A stretch of DNA of 40,448 nucleotides from a virus, in IMG/VR virus record IMGVR_UViG_3300020171_002008, positions 1-40,448 of that record. One strand, written 5' to 3'. The translations under genes were made by a program, and so were the position numbers. The notes under the pieces were generated by a model that ran no database searches, was not told the origin of the DNA, and worked only from the letters and a program-made list of their open reading frames with translations. How positions within the stretch are numbered: position 1 is the first letter of the stretch; every line of letters starts with the position of its first letter. Of this stretch, positions 18,566 to 27,865 are shown piece after piece.

Positions 18566-19342
18566 ATGTATCCAGATATTAATGCGGAAAAAGATTTTTT
18601 ACAATTTTTTCATAAACCATATAAAGAAGTAATTGAACCTATGATGAAATATGTACGGCTCGGTTGTAATGAAGATTATATAAAAAGAGAAGCTTTTGCA
18701 AAATATCGTCCAACTACAAGAGAAGAATTAGCTAAACTATATGCCTCAGATGAAATGCTCTCTATGTATGCTAGACATATTGGTGATAATTGGTTTTCCG
18801 CATTAAGTAACATAAGCGAAGAAGAAAAACGAGTAAGTTATATTTATAAGATGGCTTTTGATCTTTTTTCGAATAGACGAGATATATCAATTCTAGATTA
18901 TGGCTGTGGTTCATCTCTTTATTCACTTAAACTCTATTTTCAGGGATTTAATAATATAACTATTGCGGACATTTCCCATAGATTTTTTAGATTTCTGCAA
19001 TTTCTTTGTAAGAAATATCAAATAAAAATGAAATTTTTGCCATTAAGAGATGACAAATCTTTAATTGAGAAATATGATTACATAATTTCTTCGGAGGTTC
19101 TCGAACATGTTTTTGAGCCCGAAGAAGTTCTTGTGCATATTATTGAACATATGAAAGATGATGGGTGGCTATTTCTTTCTACTTTTTTTGATGATATGCG
19201 TGGACAAGATCCAACCCATCTTGTACAGAATACAAAAAGATATAATAGTCCCGATATTTGGTATAAAATAGTAAGACAAAAAGGCTTAATTGCAAAAATT
19301 TTTGATACAAATAATGTAGCCAAAGGTTTTCAGAAGGGATAA
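18566..19342 (+). CDS. Class I SAM-dependent methyltransferase, probably frameshifted at its 3' end
   Basis: This 258-residue protein has a helical N-terminal part (1-110), then motif I as ILDYGCGSSLYS (about 111-122), the acidic TIADIS strand, SSEVLEHVFEPEEVL and DDGWLFLSTFFDD, the Methyltransf_23 type. The frame stops at TAA 19340-19342 after FQKG, but another frame continues coding-like sequence to 19415, which suggests a one-base insertion in the AAGGG run near 19334-19338. The listed end is the stop in the sequence as given. Confidence 0.78.
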   Translation: MYPDINAEKDFLQFFHKPYKEVIEPMMKYVRLGCNEDYIKREAFAKYRPTTREELAKLYASDEMLSMYARHIGDNWFSALSNISEEEKRVSYIYKMAFDLFSNRRDISILDYGCGSSLYSLKLYFQGFNNITIADISHRFFRFLQFLCKKYQIKMKFLPLRDDKSLIEKYDYIISSEVLEHVFEPEEVLVHIIEHMKDDGWLFLSTFFDDMRGQDPTHLVQNTKRYNSPDIWYKIVRQKGLIAKIFDTNNVAKGFQKG

Positions 19343-19415
19343 TTGTGCTTATGAGAATTTGTTTGATAGAGCAGATAGTGAACCAAGAAACCCATCGCCT
19401 TTTTTAGGTGATTGA
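19343..19415 (+). pseudogene. Out-of-frame C-terminal extension of the methyltransferase
   Basis: In the frame shifted by one base the DNA reads DNCAYENLFDRADSEPRNPS followed by PFLGD and TGA at 19413-19415. Its composition (Asp, Pro, Arg, Asn mixed) looks like protein and not like AT-rich spacer. Removing one G at about 19336-19338 would join it to the gene at 18566 and give about 281 residues. Bases 19416-19466 hold only a short spacer. Confidence 0.45.
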
Positions 19416-19466
19416 TAGTTCATATGTTGTAACAAAAAAAATGAAAGAATACATAGATTCAAAAAG

Positions 19467-20387
19467 ATGAAATTAAGTATTATTCTAACATACAGGCCTT
19501 CTTTCTATTCTGGTGGATTATTTTCTGCGGCAACCGCTCAATTTCAAGACGAGAACGGTGTTTGGCGAGATGAAAATGGAAATCCTTGGCAGGGAAGAAA
19601 TGAACTTGAAACAACGATTAGAGCAATAAATAAAAACTCAGTTTATCGGCATAATATAATTTTAACTATTGATAAAGATATATTTCCTAATAAAAAATGG
19701 CTGCAACAATTTGGTAATGTAACTATTTTTAAAAGTGATTTCGAATTAATATCATCGATGAATCCAGTATATAGATCTTCAGCAGCGATTAAACAAGCTC
19801 TTTTTTCTCTAACAGATGATGTGTTTGTTTGTCATTATTATATCTCAGATGTAATTTGTGCAAAATACTGGGATAAATATATCGATGACGCGTATAAAAT
19901 TTATGATGATAGTTGGGTATATGCACCTATGTTTGTTGAACCAAGAAGCCCCGATTCTAGAGGCATAACTTTTCATTGCGGGACTGATGTAGCAAAATCT
20001 TTAGCTCAACAACTTGGAACTATTACAACAGAAAAGATATGGAATGATTGGCGTAAACTTTGTTGTCATTCTTTAACTATACCACCATATACTGAAAAAA
20101 CTTATATTGATGAGAAATATTTTGATGATTGGATTGCGATAGCTAGCCAATATCCAAAACTATATATTGAAGAACACTTCGGATATAGAAATTATGGATA
20201 TTGGGTAAGTTTATGTGGTAGAAATAAGATTTTTAAAAGAGCATTTGAAACAACAGATATTGGTCCTAGTTTTGATATTTTTATCGATAATAAAATAGCA
20301 AATAAAATTATCGTTACACACTCATTTCTTCTTCATGCACATAATGAAGTGAGACTTGATGATATAGAAGTTGATAAAATAGGATGA
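19467..20387 (+). CDS. Divergent GT-A-like glycosyltransferase
   Basis: This 306-residue protein starts LSIILTYRPSFYSGG like a GT-A enzyme and has a LTDDVFVCHYY segment (about residues 112-122) that may be the metal-binding DxD region. The later part (WVYAPMFVEPRS, RNYGYWVSLCGRN) is not recognised. An insert (DENGVWRDENGNPWQGR) follows the first strand. No membrane helix is seen. It comes after the only sizeable gap in this area and overlaps the next gene by ATGA. A glycosyltransferase role is likely but not proven. Confidence 0.6.
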   Translation: MKLSIILTYRPSFYSGGLFSAATAQFQDENGVWRDENGNPWQGRNELETTIRAINKNSVYRHNIILTIDKDIFPNKKWLQQFGNVTIFKSDFELISSMNPVYRSSAAIKQALFSLTDDVFVCHYYISDVICAKYWDKYIDDAYKIYDDSWVYAPMFVEPRSPDSRGITFHCGTDVAKSLAQQLGTITTEKIWNDWRKLCCHSLTIPPYTEKTYIDEKYFDDWIAIASQYPKLYIEEHFGYRNYGYWVSLCGRNKIFKRAFETTDIGPSFDIFIDNKIANKIIVTHSFLLHAHNEVRLDDIEVDKIG

Positions 20388-21376
20388 AAAAGATTTTGAT
20401 TACTGGTCTAACCGGTTTTGTTGGATCGCATCTCGCAGAATACATTTTAAACTTAAATCAAAATTATGAGATTTATGGTATTACTAGATGGAGATCACCA
20501 AAAGAAAATCTCTGTAATATAATTGATAAAGTTAAACTTCTAGAAGGCAATCTTCTAGATTTAAGTTCTGTTATTAGAATTGCTGAAACAGTGTGTCCCA
20601 ATATAATTTTCCATTTAGCAGCTCAGTCTTATGTTCAATCGAGTTTTACTTCGCCAATTGAAACTTTTGATACAAATATTATTGGAACTGTAAACTTATT
20701 AGAAGCGGTAAGATTAACGAAGCAAGATCCAATAGTCCATGTATGTTCATCAAGTGAAGTGTATGGTCAAGTAACTCAAGACGAAGTTCCTATTAAAGAA
20801 ACTTGTCAGTTTAGACCTGCATCGCCATATGCCGCAAGTAAGTGTGCCGAAGACATGATCGCTTTGCAATATTTTTTATCTTATAATATTAAAACAATTA
20901 GAACAAGAGCGTTTACGCATACCGGCCCACGCCGCGGAGATATCTTCGTGATATCATCGTTCGCAAAACAAATCGCAGCAATTGAACTTGGTTTAAACAA
21001 TGTTTTGAGAGTTGGTAATTTAGATTCTGTAAGAACATTTTGCGATGTTAGAGACATGGCACGTGCTTATTGGATGCTTGTAAATCTCTGTGAGCCAGGT
21101 GAAGTCTACAATATAGGTGGTATTGAGACTATGACAATAAAAGAAGCATTGATTAAAATGCTCTCTCTTTCAAAAGAAAAAATACGAGTCGAAGTCGATT
21201 CGAAAAAACTGAGAGCATCAGATGTAACACTGCAAATTCCAGATGTTTCTAAATTCAAAAGTATAACATTTTGGGAACCAATCATTCAGATAAATCAGAC
21301 ATTAGATGACCTCTTAAAATACTGGCGAACTGAACTTAAAAAAAATCCTTGGAAGTTTAAGAAAAATGAGAACTGA
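20384..21376 (+). CDS. Sugar-nucleotide dehydratase/reductase of the GMD/RMD type
   Basis: This 330-residue extended SDR has the NAD(P) motif TGLTGFVGSHLAE at residues 7-19, catalytic CSSSEVYG (S) and SPYAASK (Y and K). HTGPRRGD followed by FAKQIAAIE is typical of GDP-mannose 4,6-dehydratase and GDP-4-keto-6-deoxymannose reductase; the lack of the GQDG start favours the reductase or a related enzyme. With Gmd at 38882 it could make a GDP-6-deoxyhexose such as GDP-rhamnose. It overlaps both neighbours. Confidence 0.8.
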   Translation: MKKILITGLTGFVGSHLAEYILNLNQNYEIYGITRWRSPKENLCNIIDKVKLLEGNLLDLSSVIRIAETVCPNIIFHLAAQSYVQSSFTSPIETFDTNIIGTVNLLEAVRLTKQDPIVHVCSSSEVYGQVTQDEVPIKETCQFRPASPYAASKCAEDMIALQYFLSYNIKTIRTRAFTHTGPRRGDIFVISSFAKQIAAIELGLNNVLRVGNLDSVRTFCDVRDMARAYWMLVNLCEPGEVYNIGGIETMTIKEALIKMLSLSKEKIRVEVDSKKLRASDVTLQIPDVSKFKSITFWEPIIQINQTLDDLLKYWRTELKKNPWKFKKNEN

Positions 21377-21965
21377 GTGGACAAAAGAAAAACTTGATGC
21401 GTTTAGCGAAGAAATTGCAGAGATATATAAACAAGGTAAGATAAGAGCACCGATACATCTTTGCGGCGATAACGCAACTCAACTCATAAAAATATTTGAG
21501 TTAGTTGATGAGGATGATTTTATTTTTAGTACATGGAGAAGCGCATTTCATTGGCTTCTTTCAGGCCGAAGCGAAGAAGAATTGAAGAAACAGATCTTAG
21601 AAGGCCATTCAATGCATGTTTATGGTGATCGATTTTTCACTTCTTCGATCGTGGGAGGAATTGCGCCAATAGCAGTGGGTGTTGCATTGGCATTGAAGAT
21701 GAAAAGGGCAAAAAACAAAGTGTTTTGTTTTATTGGGGATATGGCGGCTGAAACGGGAATAGTTTCTGAATCTATAAAGTATAGCCGTAGACATGATCTT
21801 CCCATTATTTTTGTTATAGAAAATAATTTCTTAAGTGTCAAAACGAAAACACAAGATGTTTGGGGACAATTTGATCGAGAAAATTCAACTCGTTATGACT
21901 ATAAAAGAATTTGGAATCATGCTGGTTGTGGTAAAGACGGCGAGACATCATTCATCTTATTTTGA
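21366..21965 (+). CDS. Thiamine-diphosphate E1-alpha-like subunit, short form
   Basis: This 199-residue protein resembles the N-terminal part of pyruvate/acetoin dehydrogenase E1-alpha: a helical start, SSIVGGIAPIAVGVALALKM, and the ThDP motif GDM at 124-126 ending in NN at 153-154. Typical E1-alpha has 320-360 residues, so it ends soon after the cofactor motif. It is paired with an E1-beta-like gene two bases on, with no lipoyl E2 or E3 gene nearby. In avilamycin biosynthesis the E1-alpha/beta-like pair AviB1/AviB2 adds a two-carbon branch to a sugar; a similar job here, between two sugar SDR genes, is inference. Confidence 0.8.
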   Translation: MRTEWTKEKLDAFSEEIAEIYKQGKIRAPIHLCGDNATQLIKIFELVDEDDFIFSTWRSAFHWLLSGRSEEELKKQILEGHSMHVYGDRFFTSSIVGGIAPIAVGVALALKMKRAKNKVFCFIGDMAAETGIVSESIKYSRRHDLPIIFVIENNFLSVKTKTQDVWGQFDRENSTRYDYKRIWNHAGCGKDGETSFILF

Positions 21966-21967
21966 AA

Positions 21968-22507
21968 ATGTTCAAAAGAAGTGAATATCATAAAGCAATA
22001 AGCGAAGAAAACAAAAAGTTGAGTGAAATATCAAATTCGATATTTATAGGCCAACAAGTTGGAGCAGAAGTTGAGGATTTTTATGGAACTCTTAAAGATG
22101 TGCCTGCTGAAAGAAGATTGGAGATGCCCGTTACGGAAGAACTCCAGTTGGGTATGAGTCTCGGTCTTGCTCTTGAAAATTATTTACCCATTTCCATATT
22201 TCAAAGAATAGATTTCCTTTTGCGGGCAGCGGATCAACTTGTCAATCATTTAGATCTTATAGAAGAATTATCACGGGAGATATTTCGACCTAAAGTTATA
22301 ATCCGTACAACGGTGGGATCAGTTTCACCCATCGATACGGGTCTTCAGCATTCGAAAGATTTAACTGTGGGTTTCTCAAAATTATTAAGAAATATAAAAG
22401 TTATGAAAGTTACAACTCCAAATGAAGTTAAAGAAGCGTATCAATTTGCAAGAGAAGCAGATCGATCTACATTAATTATTGAGATACAAGATCTATATAA
22501 TGTCTAA
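21968..22507 (+). CDS. Thiamine-diphosphate E1-beta-like subunit lacking the C-terminal domain
   Basis: About 179 residues match the pyrimidine-binding domain of E1-beta: MPVTEELQLGMSLGLAL (the glutamate that activates ThDP), ADQLVNH and GLQHSKD with the conserved His. The usual C-terminal transketolase-C domain (about 130 residues) is absent; the gene ends right after the first domain. Start may be ATG 21968 or TTG 21962, which would overlap the previous stop as TTGA. Together with the short alpha partner it forms a minimal ThDP enzyme. Confidence 0.8.
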   Translation: MFKRSEYHKAISEENKKLSEISNSIFIGQQVGAEVEDFYGTLKDVPAERRLEMPVTEELQLGMSLGLALENYLPISIFQRIDFLLRAADQLVNHLDLIEELSREIFRPKVIIRTTVGSVSPIDTGLQHSKDLTVGFSKLLRNIKVMKVTTPNEVKEAYQFAREADRSTLIIEIQDLYNV

Positions 22508-23483
22508 CATATTCGAAGATAAAAAAGTTCTAGTCACCGGTGGTTCTGGCATGATAGGGTTGCCTCTCGTTAAAATGCTATTAGAACGACAAGCGAATGT
22601 TTTTGTCGTTTCTCTCGATAATCTAGCAAGAATACCCAAGGGCGCAGATCTTCAATGTTTAGATTTAAGAAATCTCGATAATTGTTTGCGAGTATGTGAA
22701 GGCATAGATTTTGTATTTCACTTAGCGGGTGTGAAAGGCTCTCCCGATATGACAAGAAAAAAACCCGCAAGTTTTTTTGTTCCTACATTAATGTTTAATA
22801 CAAATATGCTCGAAGCCGCGCGAATATGCGAAGTGAAAAGATTTCTATATACAAGCACTATAGGTGTTTACGCGCCCGCCGAAATTTTTTACGAAGATGA
22901 TGTTTCAAACACATTTCCATCAGAGAATGATAGATTTGCGGGTTGGGCAAAGCGTATGGCAGAACTTCAAATCGAAGCTTATAAAATACAGTATAATTTA
23001 AATAATTTTGTTATAGTTCGACCCGCGAATGTCTACGGTGATTTCGATAATTTTGATTCCGACAATGCAATGGTGATTCCTTCACTTATCAATCGCGCCC
23101 ATAAAGAAAATCCATTAAAAGTTTGGGGCGATGGTTCCGCGATTAGAGATTTTATTCATGCCGATGATGTAGCAAGGGGCATGTTAATTGTTCTTGAACA
23201 GATGCCAGATAAACCAGTCAATCTTGGGAGTGGTGTCGAATATAGCATTAAAGAACTTGTATCTTTGATAATTAACAATTTAGAAGAGAAGCCAAAAATC
23301 ATATGGGATATTTCGAAGCCATCGGGTGACAGAAAACGTCTTATGGATATATCGCGAGCTAGAGCATTGGGTTTTGAACCGCAAATTTTATTAGAAGAAG
23401 GCATAAAAAGAACAATGGCGTGGTATCAAGAACTTGGTCATCTTATTAAAGGTAGATATAATGTTTTTAAGGAAAATCTGTAG
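22500..23483 (+). CDS. NAD-dependent epimerase/dehydratase-like SDR with altered catalytic Tyr
   Basis: The 327 residues hold TGGSGMIGLPLVKML (NAD motif), FHLAGVKGSP, YTSTIGVY, RPANVYGDFDNFD and a GDGSAIRDFIHADDVARG segment, as in GDP-fucose-synthase-like SDRs. The expected YxxxK reads AGWAK, with Ala in place of Tyr, so its chemistry may differ or it may use a nearby residue. I chose ATG 22500 over 22479 because Rossmann fold starts right after it. It directly follows the E1-like pair and may reduce or epimerise its product. Confidence 0.75.
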   Translation: MSNIFEDKKVLVTGGSGMIGLPLVKMLLERQANVFVVSLDNLARIPKGADLQCLDLRNLDNCLRVCEGIDFVFHLAGVKGSPDMTRKKPASFFVPTLMFNTNMLEAARICEVKRFLYTSTIGVYAPAEIFYEDDVSNTFPSENDRFAGWAKRMAELQIEAYKIQYNLNNFVIVRPANVYGDFDNFDSDNAMVIPSLINRAHKENPLKVWGDGSAIRDFIHADDVARGMLIVLEQMPDKPVNLGSGVEYSIKELVSLIINNLEEKPKIIWDISKPSGDRKRLMDISRARALGFEPQILLEEGIKRTMAWYQELGHLIKGRYNVFKENL

Positions 23484-24531
23484 ATTTTTTAGAACCATTA
23501 ATTATCCTTCATATATCATCTTTTTTGTAACGAAAAAATGTAATATGAACTGCAAAATGTGTTTCTATATAAATAATATGAAGAAAACAACTAATGAAGA
23601 ACTTACTGTGTCTGAATATGATAAGATTTCGAAACAAATTAAAGTTCTTAATATTTTGGGTATTTCAGGAGGTGAACCATTTTTACGAGAAGATCTTTCT
23701 GAGATAATAAAAGTTTTTTATAAAAATTGTCAACCCATTGTAATTGATTTACCGACTAACGGATTTTTCACAGATGTAATTATTAAACAAACAGAAAATA
23801 TAATGCCATTCATAAAGAACACTATTTTAGATCTACAACTTTCTCTAGATGGTCCAGAGCATATTCATGATGAAATTAGAGGGTTAAAAGGTAGTTTCGA
23901 AAATTTAAAAGAAACATATAAAAATCTATTGCCTTTAAGAAGAAAATATAGAAATTTAAAAATCAAAATTTGTACTGTTTATTCTCATTATAATCAAGAA
24001 TATATGTTGGATTTTTTTGATATCATCAAAAGAGATTTCAGCGAGATTAATCGTTTAGTTCTTTCTGTTGTTCATGGTAGTGTCAATAACTTAGAAGCTT
24101 TTGATTTTGACTGGAATAAGTACTTTCAACTTTGTGAATATGTAGAAGAATATATTGCTTTAAGAAATAATAGAGATTTACATAGTCTTTTTACTCGCAC
24201 GCTTAGAAAAAAGAAAAATGATTTCTTAAAGACTGTATTAGAAAAACAAGACATGTATAAAAAATGTCAAGCAGGAAGAAAAGTGATCATTATTAATGAA
24301 GTTGGAGATGTATTTCCCTGCGAACCTTTATGGTCAAAAGTAGGTAATCTTAGGGAGAACGGATATCGACTCGATAGTATTTTGAATTCTTCTCAAATGA
24401 GCAACTTTCAGAGAGAGAAAAATGAAAATAAATGTTCATGTCATTGGGGTCTTCCGATGTCAAATAATATATTGTATTCGCCAAAATATTATTTGCCTAT
24501 ATTGATCAATATACTTAAAGATGTTATTTAA
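23461..24531 (+). CDS. Radical SAM protein with C-terminal cysteine cluster
   Basis: The 356-residue protein has the 4Fe-4S motif CNMNCKMC (C27, C31, C34) and LGISGGEPFLRED (SAM-binding GGEP). The C-terminal part (MYKKCQAGRKVIIINEVGDV, FPCEP, NKCSCHWG) looks like a SPASM-type site for extra iron-sulfur clusters. Such proteins modify sugars, peptides or cofactors by radical chemistry. ATG 23461 is preferred to 23434, which lies inside the previous gene. It is the first of three consecutive radical SAM genes. Confidence 0.85.
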   Translation: MFLRKICRFFRTINYPSYIIFFVTKKCNMNCKMCFYINNMKKTTNEELTVSEYDKISKQIKVLNILGISGGEPFLREDLSEIIKVFYKNCQPIVIDLPTNGFFTDVIIKQTENIMPFIKNTILDLQLSLDGPEHIHDEIRGLKGSFENLKETYKNLLPLRRKYRNLKIKICTVYSHYNQEYMLDFFDIIKRDFSEINRLVLSVVHGSVNNLEAFDFDWNKYFQLCEYVEEYIALRNNRDLHSLFTRTLRKKKNDFLKTVLEKQDMYKKCQAGRKVIIINEVGDVFPCEPLWSKVGNLRENGYRLDSILNSSQMSNFQREKNENKCSCHWGLPMSNNILYSPKYYLPILINILKDVI

Positions 24532-25549
24532 AATATTTAAAAGAATTAAAATATTTAGACTTTATTTCAGAGTTGCGTTCACACAACTAACAATTGAAAA
24601 ATTTCTTACTATTCTGAGATATTTCTATTTAGTCTATATATGCAAAAAGCATATTCCCTGGGTGGTTGAATTCTCTATTACGTATAGGTGTCAATGCAAA
24701 TGCTTACATTGTTCTGTGGCGGATTATTTAAATAAAAATAAAACATCTGAAGAATTAACAACAAATCAATGTAAAGATATTTTGAAACAAATTAAGGATA
24801 TTGGTATTCCCAAAGTTGATTTTTTTGGGGGCGAACCTCTAATCAGAAAAGATATTGTTGAACTATCTAGATTTGGATCGTCAATCGGATTATTCATATC
24901 AATTACAACTAATGCTTTAGTTCTTGAACGAGAATTAATCAAAGATTTAAAGAAAGTGAAGGTAAGCTATATAAGTATTAGTCTTGATAGTGTAGAAAAA
25001 GAAAAACACGATAGGTTTCGGGGTATTAATGGGATATATCAAAAAGCTACAAATGCTGTAAAATTCTGTTATGAAGAAAGATTACCCTGTCTCATCTCGA
25101 CATATATAACCAAAAATGATATCTTGGGATTTGGTTCAAGAAATGATAATAGTAATTTAAGAAAAATTATCTCTTTATCAAAAGAAATCAAGGCTTCTGG
25201 AATTAGGGTTCTTTTTCCTATCATATCAGGAAAGTGGCTTAAAAACAAAAAAAGAGCACTTGATTTAATAGAGCAAAAACAAGTTTTAGATTCAATAGAT
25301 TATTCGTTTGTTTTTATAGAAGGTGCTTTTTGTGTAGATAAAGGAATGAAGATCTGTCAATCTCTTACAGGAAAAATGTTTAATATCTCTCCTTATGGCG
25401 ATGTTCAACTATGTGTTATTTATCCAAAATCATTTGGTAATATCAAAAATAAAAGCTTAAAAGGAATTTTATATAGTATGTATAATCATTTTATCTATTT
25501 GAAAAATGAGAGTAGAAGTTGCTGTGATACAGACGGTCTTCTAGTCTAG
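24521..25549 (+). CDS. Radical SAM protein with SPASM-like tail
   Basis: The 342-residue protein has an N-terminal ~45-residue hydrophobic and basic segment that may sit at the membrane, then CQCKCLHC (C57, C61, C64), DFFGGEPLIRKDI and ISISLDSVEKEKHDRFRG. The C-terminus has cysteines (KICQSL, QLCVIYP, SCCDTDG) with the SPASM-like NISPYGDVQLC strand, but the set looks incomplete. It overlaps the previous gene by 11 bases. The pairing suggests the two act on the same substrate. Confidence 0.85.
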   Translation: MLFKIFKRIKIFRLYFRVAFTQLTIEKFLTILRYFYLVYICKKHIPWVVEFSITYRCQCKCLHCSVADYLNKNKTSEELTTNQCKDILKQIKDIGIPKVDFFGGEPLIRKDIVELSRFGSSIGLFISITTNALVLERELIKDLKKVKVSYISISLDSVEKEKHDRFRGINGIYQKATNAVKFCYEERLPCLISTYITKNDILGFGSRNDNSNLRKIISLSKEIKASGIRVLFPIISGKWLKNKKRALDLIEQKQVLDSIDYSFVFIEGAFCVDKGMKICQSLTGKMFNISPYGDVQLCVIYPKSFGNIKNKSLKGILYSMYNHFIYLKNESRSCCDTDGLLV

Positions 25550-25551
25550 AA

Positions 25552-27060
25552 ATGAACATCACTTTAATTAGACCGCCATCATATTCTATTGGGTTTATGG
25601 GAGCTCAATTAGTTCCATATTTAGGCATCACTTATATAGCTGCTTCAGCAAGAAAAGTAGGTCATTCTATTGATATTATCGACATGTGCGGTGAAGATAT
25701 CGATCGCACAGAAGTTTTTTCTAATAAATATATTTCTTATGGTATGTCAATAGATAGATTAAATAATCGAATTAAAAACAAAGACATCATAGGTTTTACC
25801 TGTATGTTTTCTCAAGATTGGCCATTTCATCGCAAACTGATCAGTTATGTTCATTCTTTATTTCCCGATAGTTTATTTGTTGCGGGAGGCGAACATATTA
25901 CCGCATTGCCCGATTTTTGCCTAGAAGATTGTCCAGAACTCGATATTTGCGTTATAGGAGAAGCAGATAAAGTCTTTGTTGATTTAATTAATGCTTTTGA
26001 ACTGAATGAAGATTTTTCTGAAGTCTCTTCTCTTGTCTATCATAAGAATGGATTTAATCATACCCAAAGAGCAAATAGAATAGAGAATATAGATGAATTG
26101 TCTTATCCAGCATGGGATTTAGTTCCTATTGAAAATTATTTATCTAGAAATTTGAACTATCATGTACAGCGAGGTCGTACAATTCCAATGTTAGCCACAA
26201 GAGGTTGTCCATATCAGTGTGAATTTTGTTCAAATTCTAATATGTGGTCAAAACCCTGGATACATAGAAATCCAAAACTGATAGTTGAAGAGATGAAGTT
26301 ATATATTAAAAAGTATAATGTAAAAAATTTTATATTTTCAGATCTTTCTGCTGTAATTGATAAAAAGAAAATAATTGAATTATGTAATGAAATTATAAAT
26401 AATAAAATCGATATCACTTTCCAACTCCCAACATTAAGAACTGAAGTATTAGATAAAGAACTGCTAAAATTAATGTATCATGCTGGATGTAGAGAGTTAG
26501 ATTTCGCTATCGAATCAGCTTCAGATATTGTTTTAAAGAGTATTAATAAACAGAATGACTCGAAGAAAATGACTTTGCTTATAGAAAACGCTTTAGATAC
26601 TGGGTTTAATCTGAGTGCGAATATTGTTATAGGATTGCCTAAAGAAAATTTTAAAGAGTTTTTAAAAAGTTTTTTTCTAACTATCAAACTATCAGTTATG
26701 GGAATGCAAGAACTTAATGTTTTTCCTTTCATTCCATATCCAGGTTCTAAACTTTTTAATGAGTATTTGAAAGTGGAAAAAATTAAATTAAACGATACTT
26801 TCTTTTTAAATCTTTTTTCATACGCTGATCTTGGTAAAGCAATATCATTCTCTGAAAATTTTGGACCAAGAACTTTAAATTGTCTAAGGTTAGTAATGCT
26901 TTCTTCTTTTTATGGCATAATGTTTTTAACGCACCCACATCGTTTATTTAAGCTAATTAAAAATGCTATTCAGGGAAAAACTTCAACGAAATTAGAAAAT
27001 GTTTTATATAGAATTCTAAAAAATATTAAATATTCGCATGATGGATATATCTCAAAATAA
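25552..27060 (+). CDS. B12-binding-type radical SAM protein
   Basis: The 502-residue protein has an N-terminal Rossmann half (about 1-150; FTCMFSQDW, FVAGGEHITALPD) of the cobalamin-binding type and a radical SAM half with CPYQCEFC (C219, C223, C226). A strict DxHxxG cobalamin motif is not visible, as in many family members. Members often C-methylate or otherwise rework sugars, lipids and antibiotics. It follows the previous gene after two bases and overlaps the transketolase gene by 23. Confidence 0.85.
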   Translation: MNITLIRPPSYSIGFMGAQLVPYLGITYIAASARKVGHSIDIIDMCGEDIDRTEVFSNKYISYGMSIDRLNNRIKNKDIIGFTCMFSQDWPFHRKLISYVHSLFPDSLFVAGGEHITALPDFCLEDCPELDICVIGEADKVFVDLINAFELNEDFSEVSSLVYHKNGFNHTQRANRIENIDELSYPAWDLVPIENYLSRNLNYHVQRGRTIPMLATRGCPYQCEFCSNSNMWSKPWIHRNPKLIVEEMKLYIKKYNVKNFIFSDLSAVIDKKKIIELCNEIINNKIDITFQLPTLRTEVLDKELLKLMYHAGCRELDFAIESASDIVLKSINKQNDSKKMTLLIENALDTGFNLSANIVIGLPKENFKEFLKSFFLTIKLSVMGMQELNVFPFIPYPGSKLFNEYLKVEKIKLNDTFFLNLFSYADLGKAISFSENFGPRTLNCLRLVMLSSFYGIMFLTHPHRLFKLIKNAIQGKTSTKLENVLYRILKNIKYSHDGYISK

Positions 27061-27865
27061 TATAGCTTTTCTAGAAAAGAAGACAAAAAGTATCAGAAAT
27101 CAAGTCCTAGATACGATTTTCTATGCTAAAAAAGGTCATATAGGTGGTAGTCTTTCTTGTGTAGATGTATTAACGGTTCTTTATTACAGCGGAATTATGA
27201 AATTTAATTCTATCAATCCAAACTGGGAAGATAGGGATAGATTTATTCTAAGCAAAGGACATGCAGCAGTGACTCTTTATGTGATTTTAGCGGATCTTGG
27301 ATTTTTCAGTCAAGAAGAGTTAATGAATTATCGAGATAGGAAAGGTCTATTACTTAGTCATCCGCATAGAAGAGTTCCAGGCATAGAAGCGGATACTGGT
27401 TCTCTTGGACATGGTCTCGGTATTGCTACGGGTATTGCATTAAGCGCGAAATTAGATAGTAAAGATTTTTTAACATTTGTGTTACTTGGTGATGGAGAAT
27501 GTTGTGAAGGTTCTGTTTGGGAAGCAATACTTTTCGCTGCGCATCATAAACTTGATAATCTTGTTGCGATCATTGACAAGAATGATTTTTGCGCAACAGA
27601 TTCAATTGAAAATTGCGTAAGTTTATTACCCTTAAATAAGAAGTTACGATCATTTAATTGGGATGTTTTGTCAGTAGATGGAAATTCCATTAAAAATATC
27701 CTTTCTGTTTTTAAAAATATTAAAAAGAAAAGAAATAAACCATTGATAATAATCGCGCAAACTATAAAGGGTAAAGGTATTTCATTTATGCAAAATTTTG
27801 CTGAATGGCACCACAAAGTACCTAATGAAGCAGAGTATAAACTTGCGAAAGAAGAGTTGAAATGA
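27038..27865 (+). CDS. Transketolase N-terminal subunit
   Basis: The 275 residues match the ThDP-pyrophosphate half of transketolase: KKGHIGGSLSCVDVL, DRFILSKGHAAV, LGHGLGIATGIAL and the GDGE motif at 151-154 with its distal Asn (IIDKNDF). Split transketolases need a second subunit, which follows directly and overlaps by ATGA. The substrate could be a sugar phosphate or a nucleotide-linked keto sugar. Start at 27038 or 27041; both ATG codons lie inside the preceding gene. Confidence 0.88.
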   Translation: MMDISQNNIAFLEKKTKSIRNQVLDTIFYAKKGHIGGSLSCVDVLTVLYYSGIMKFNSINPNWEDRDRFILSKGHAAVTLYVILADLGFFSQEELMNYRDRKGLLLSHPHRRVPGIEADTGSLGHGLGIATGIALSAKLDSKDFLTFVLLGDGECCEGSVWEAILFAAHHKLDNLVAIIDKNDFCATDSIENCVSLLPLNKKLRSFNWDVLSVDGNSIKNILSVFKNIKKKRNKPLIIIAQTIKGKGISFMQNFAEWHHKVPNEAEYKLAKEELK

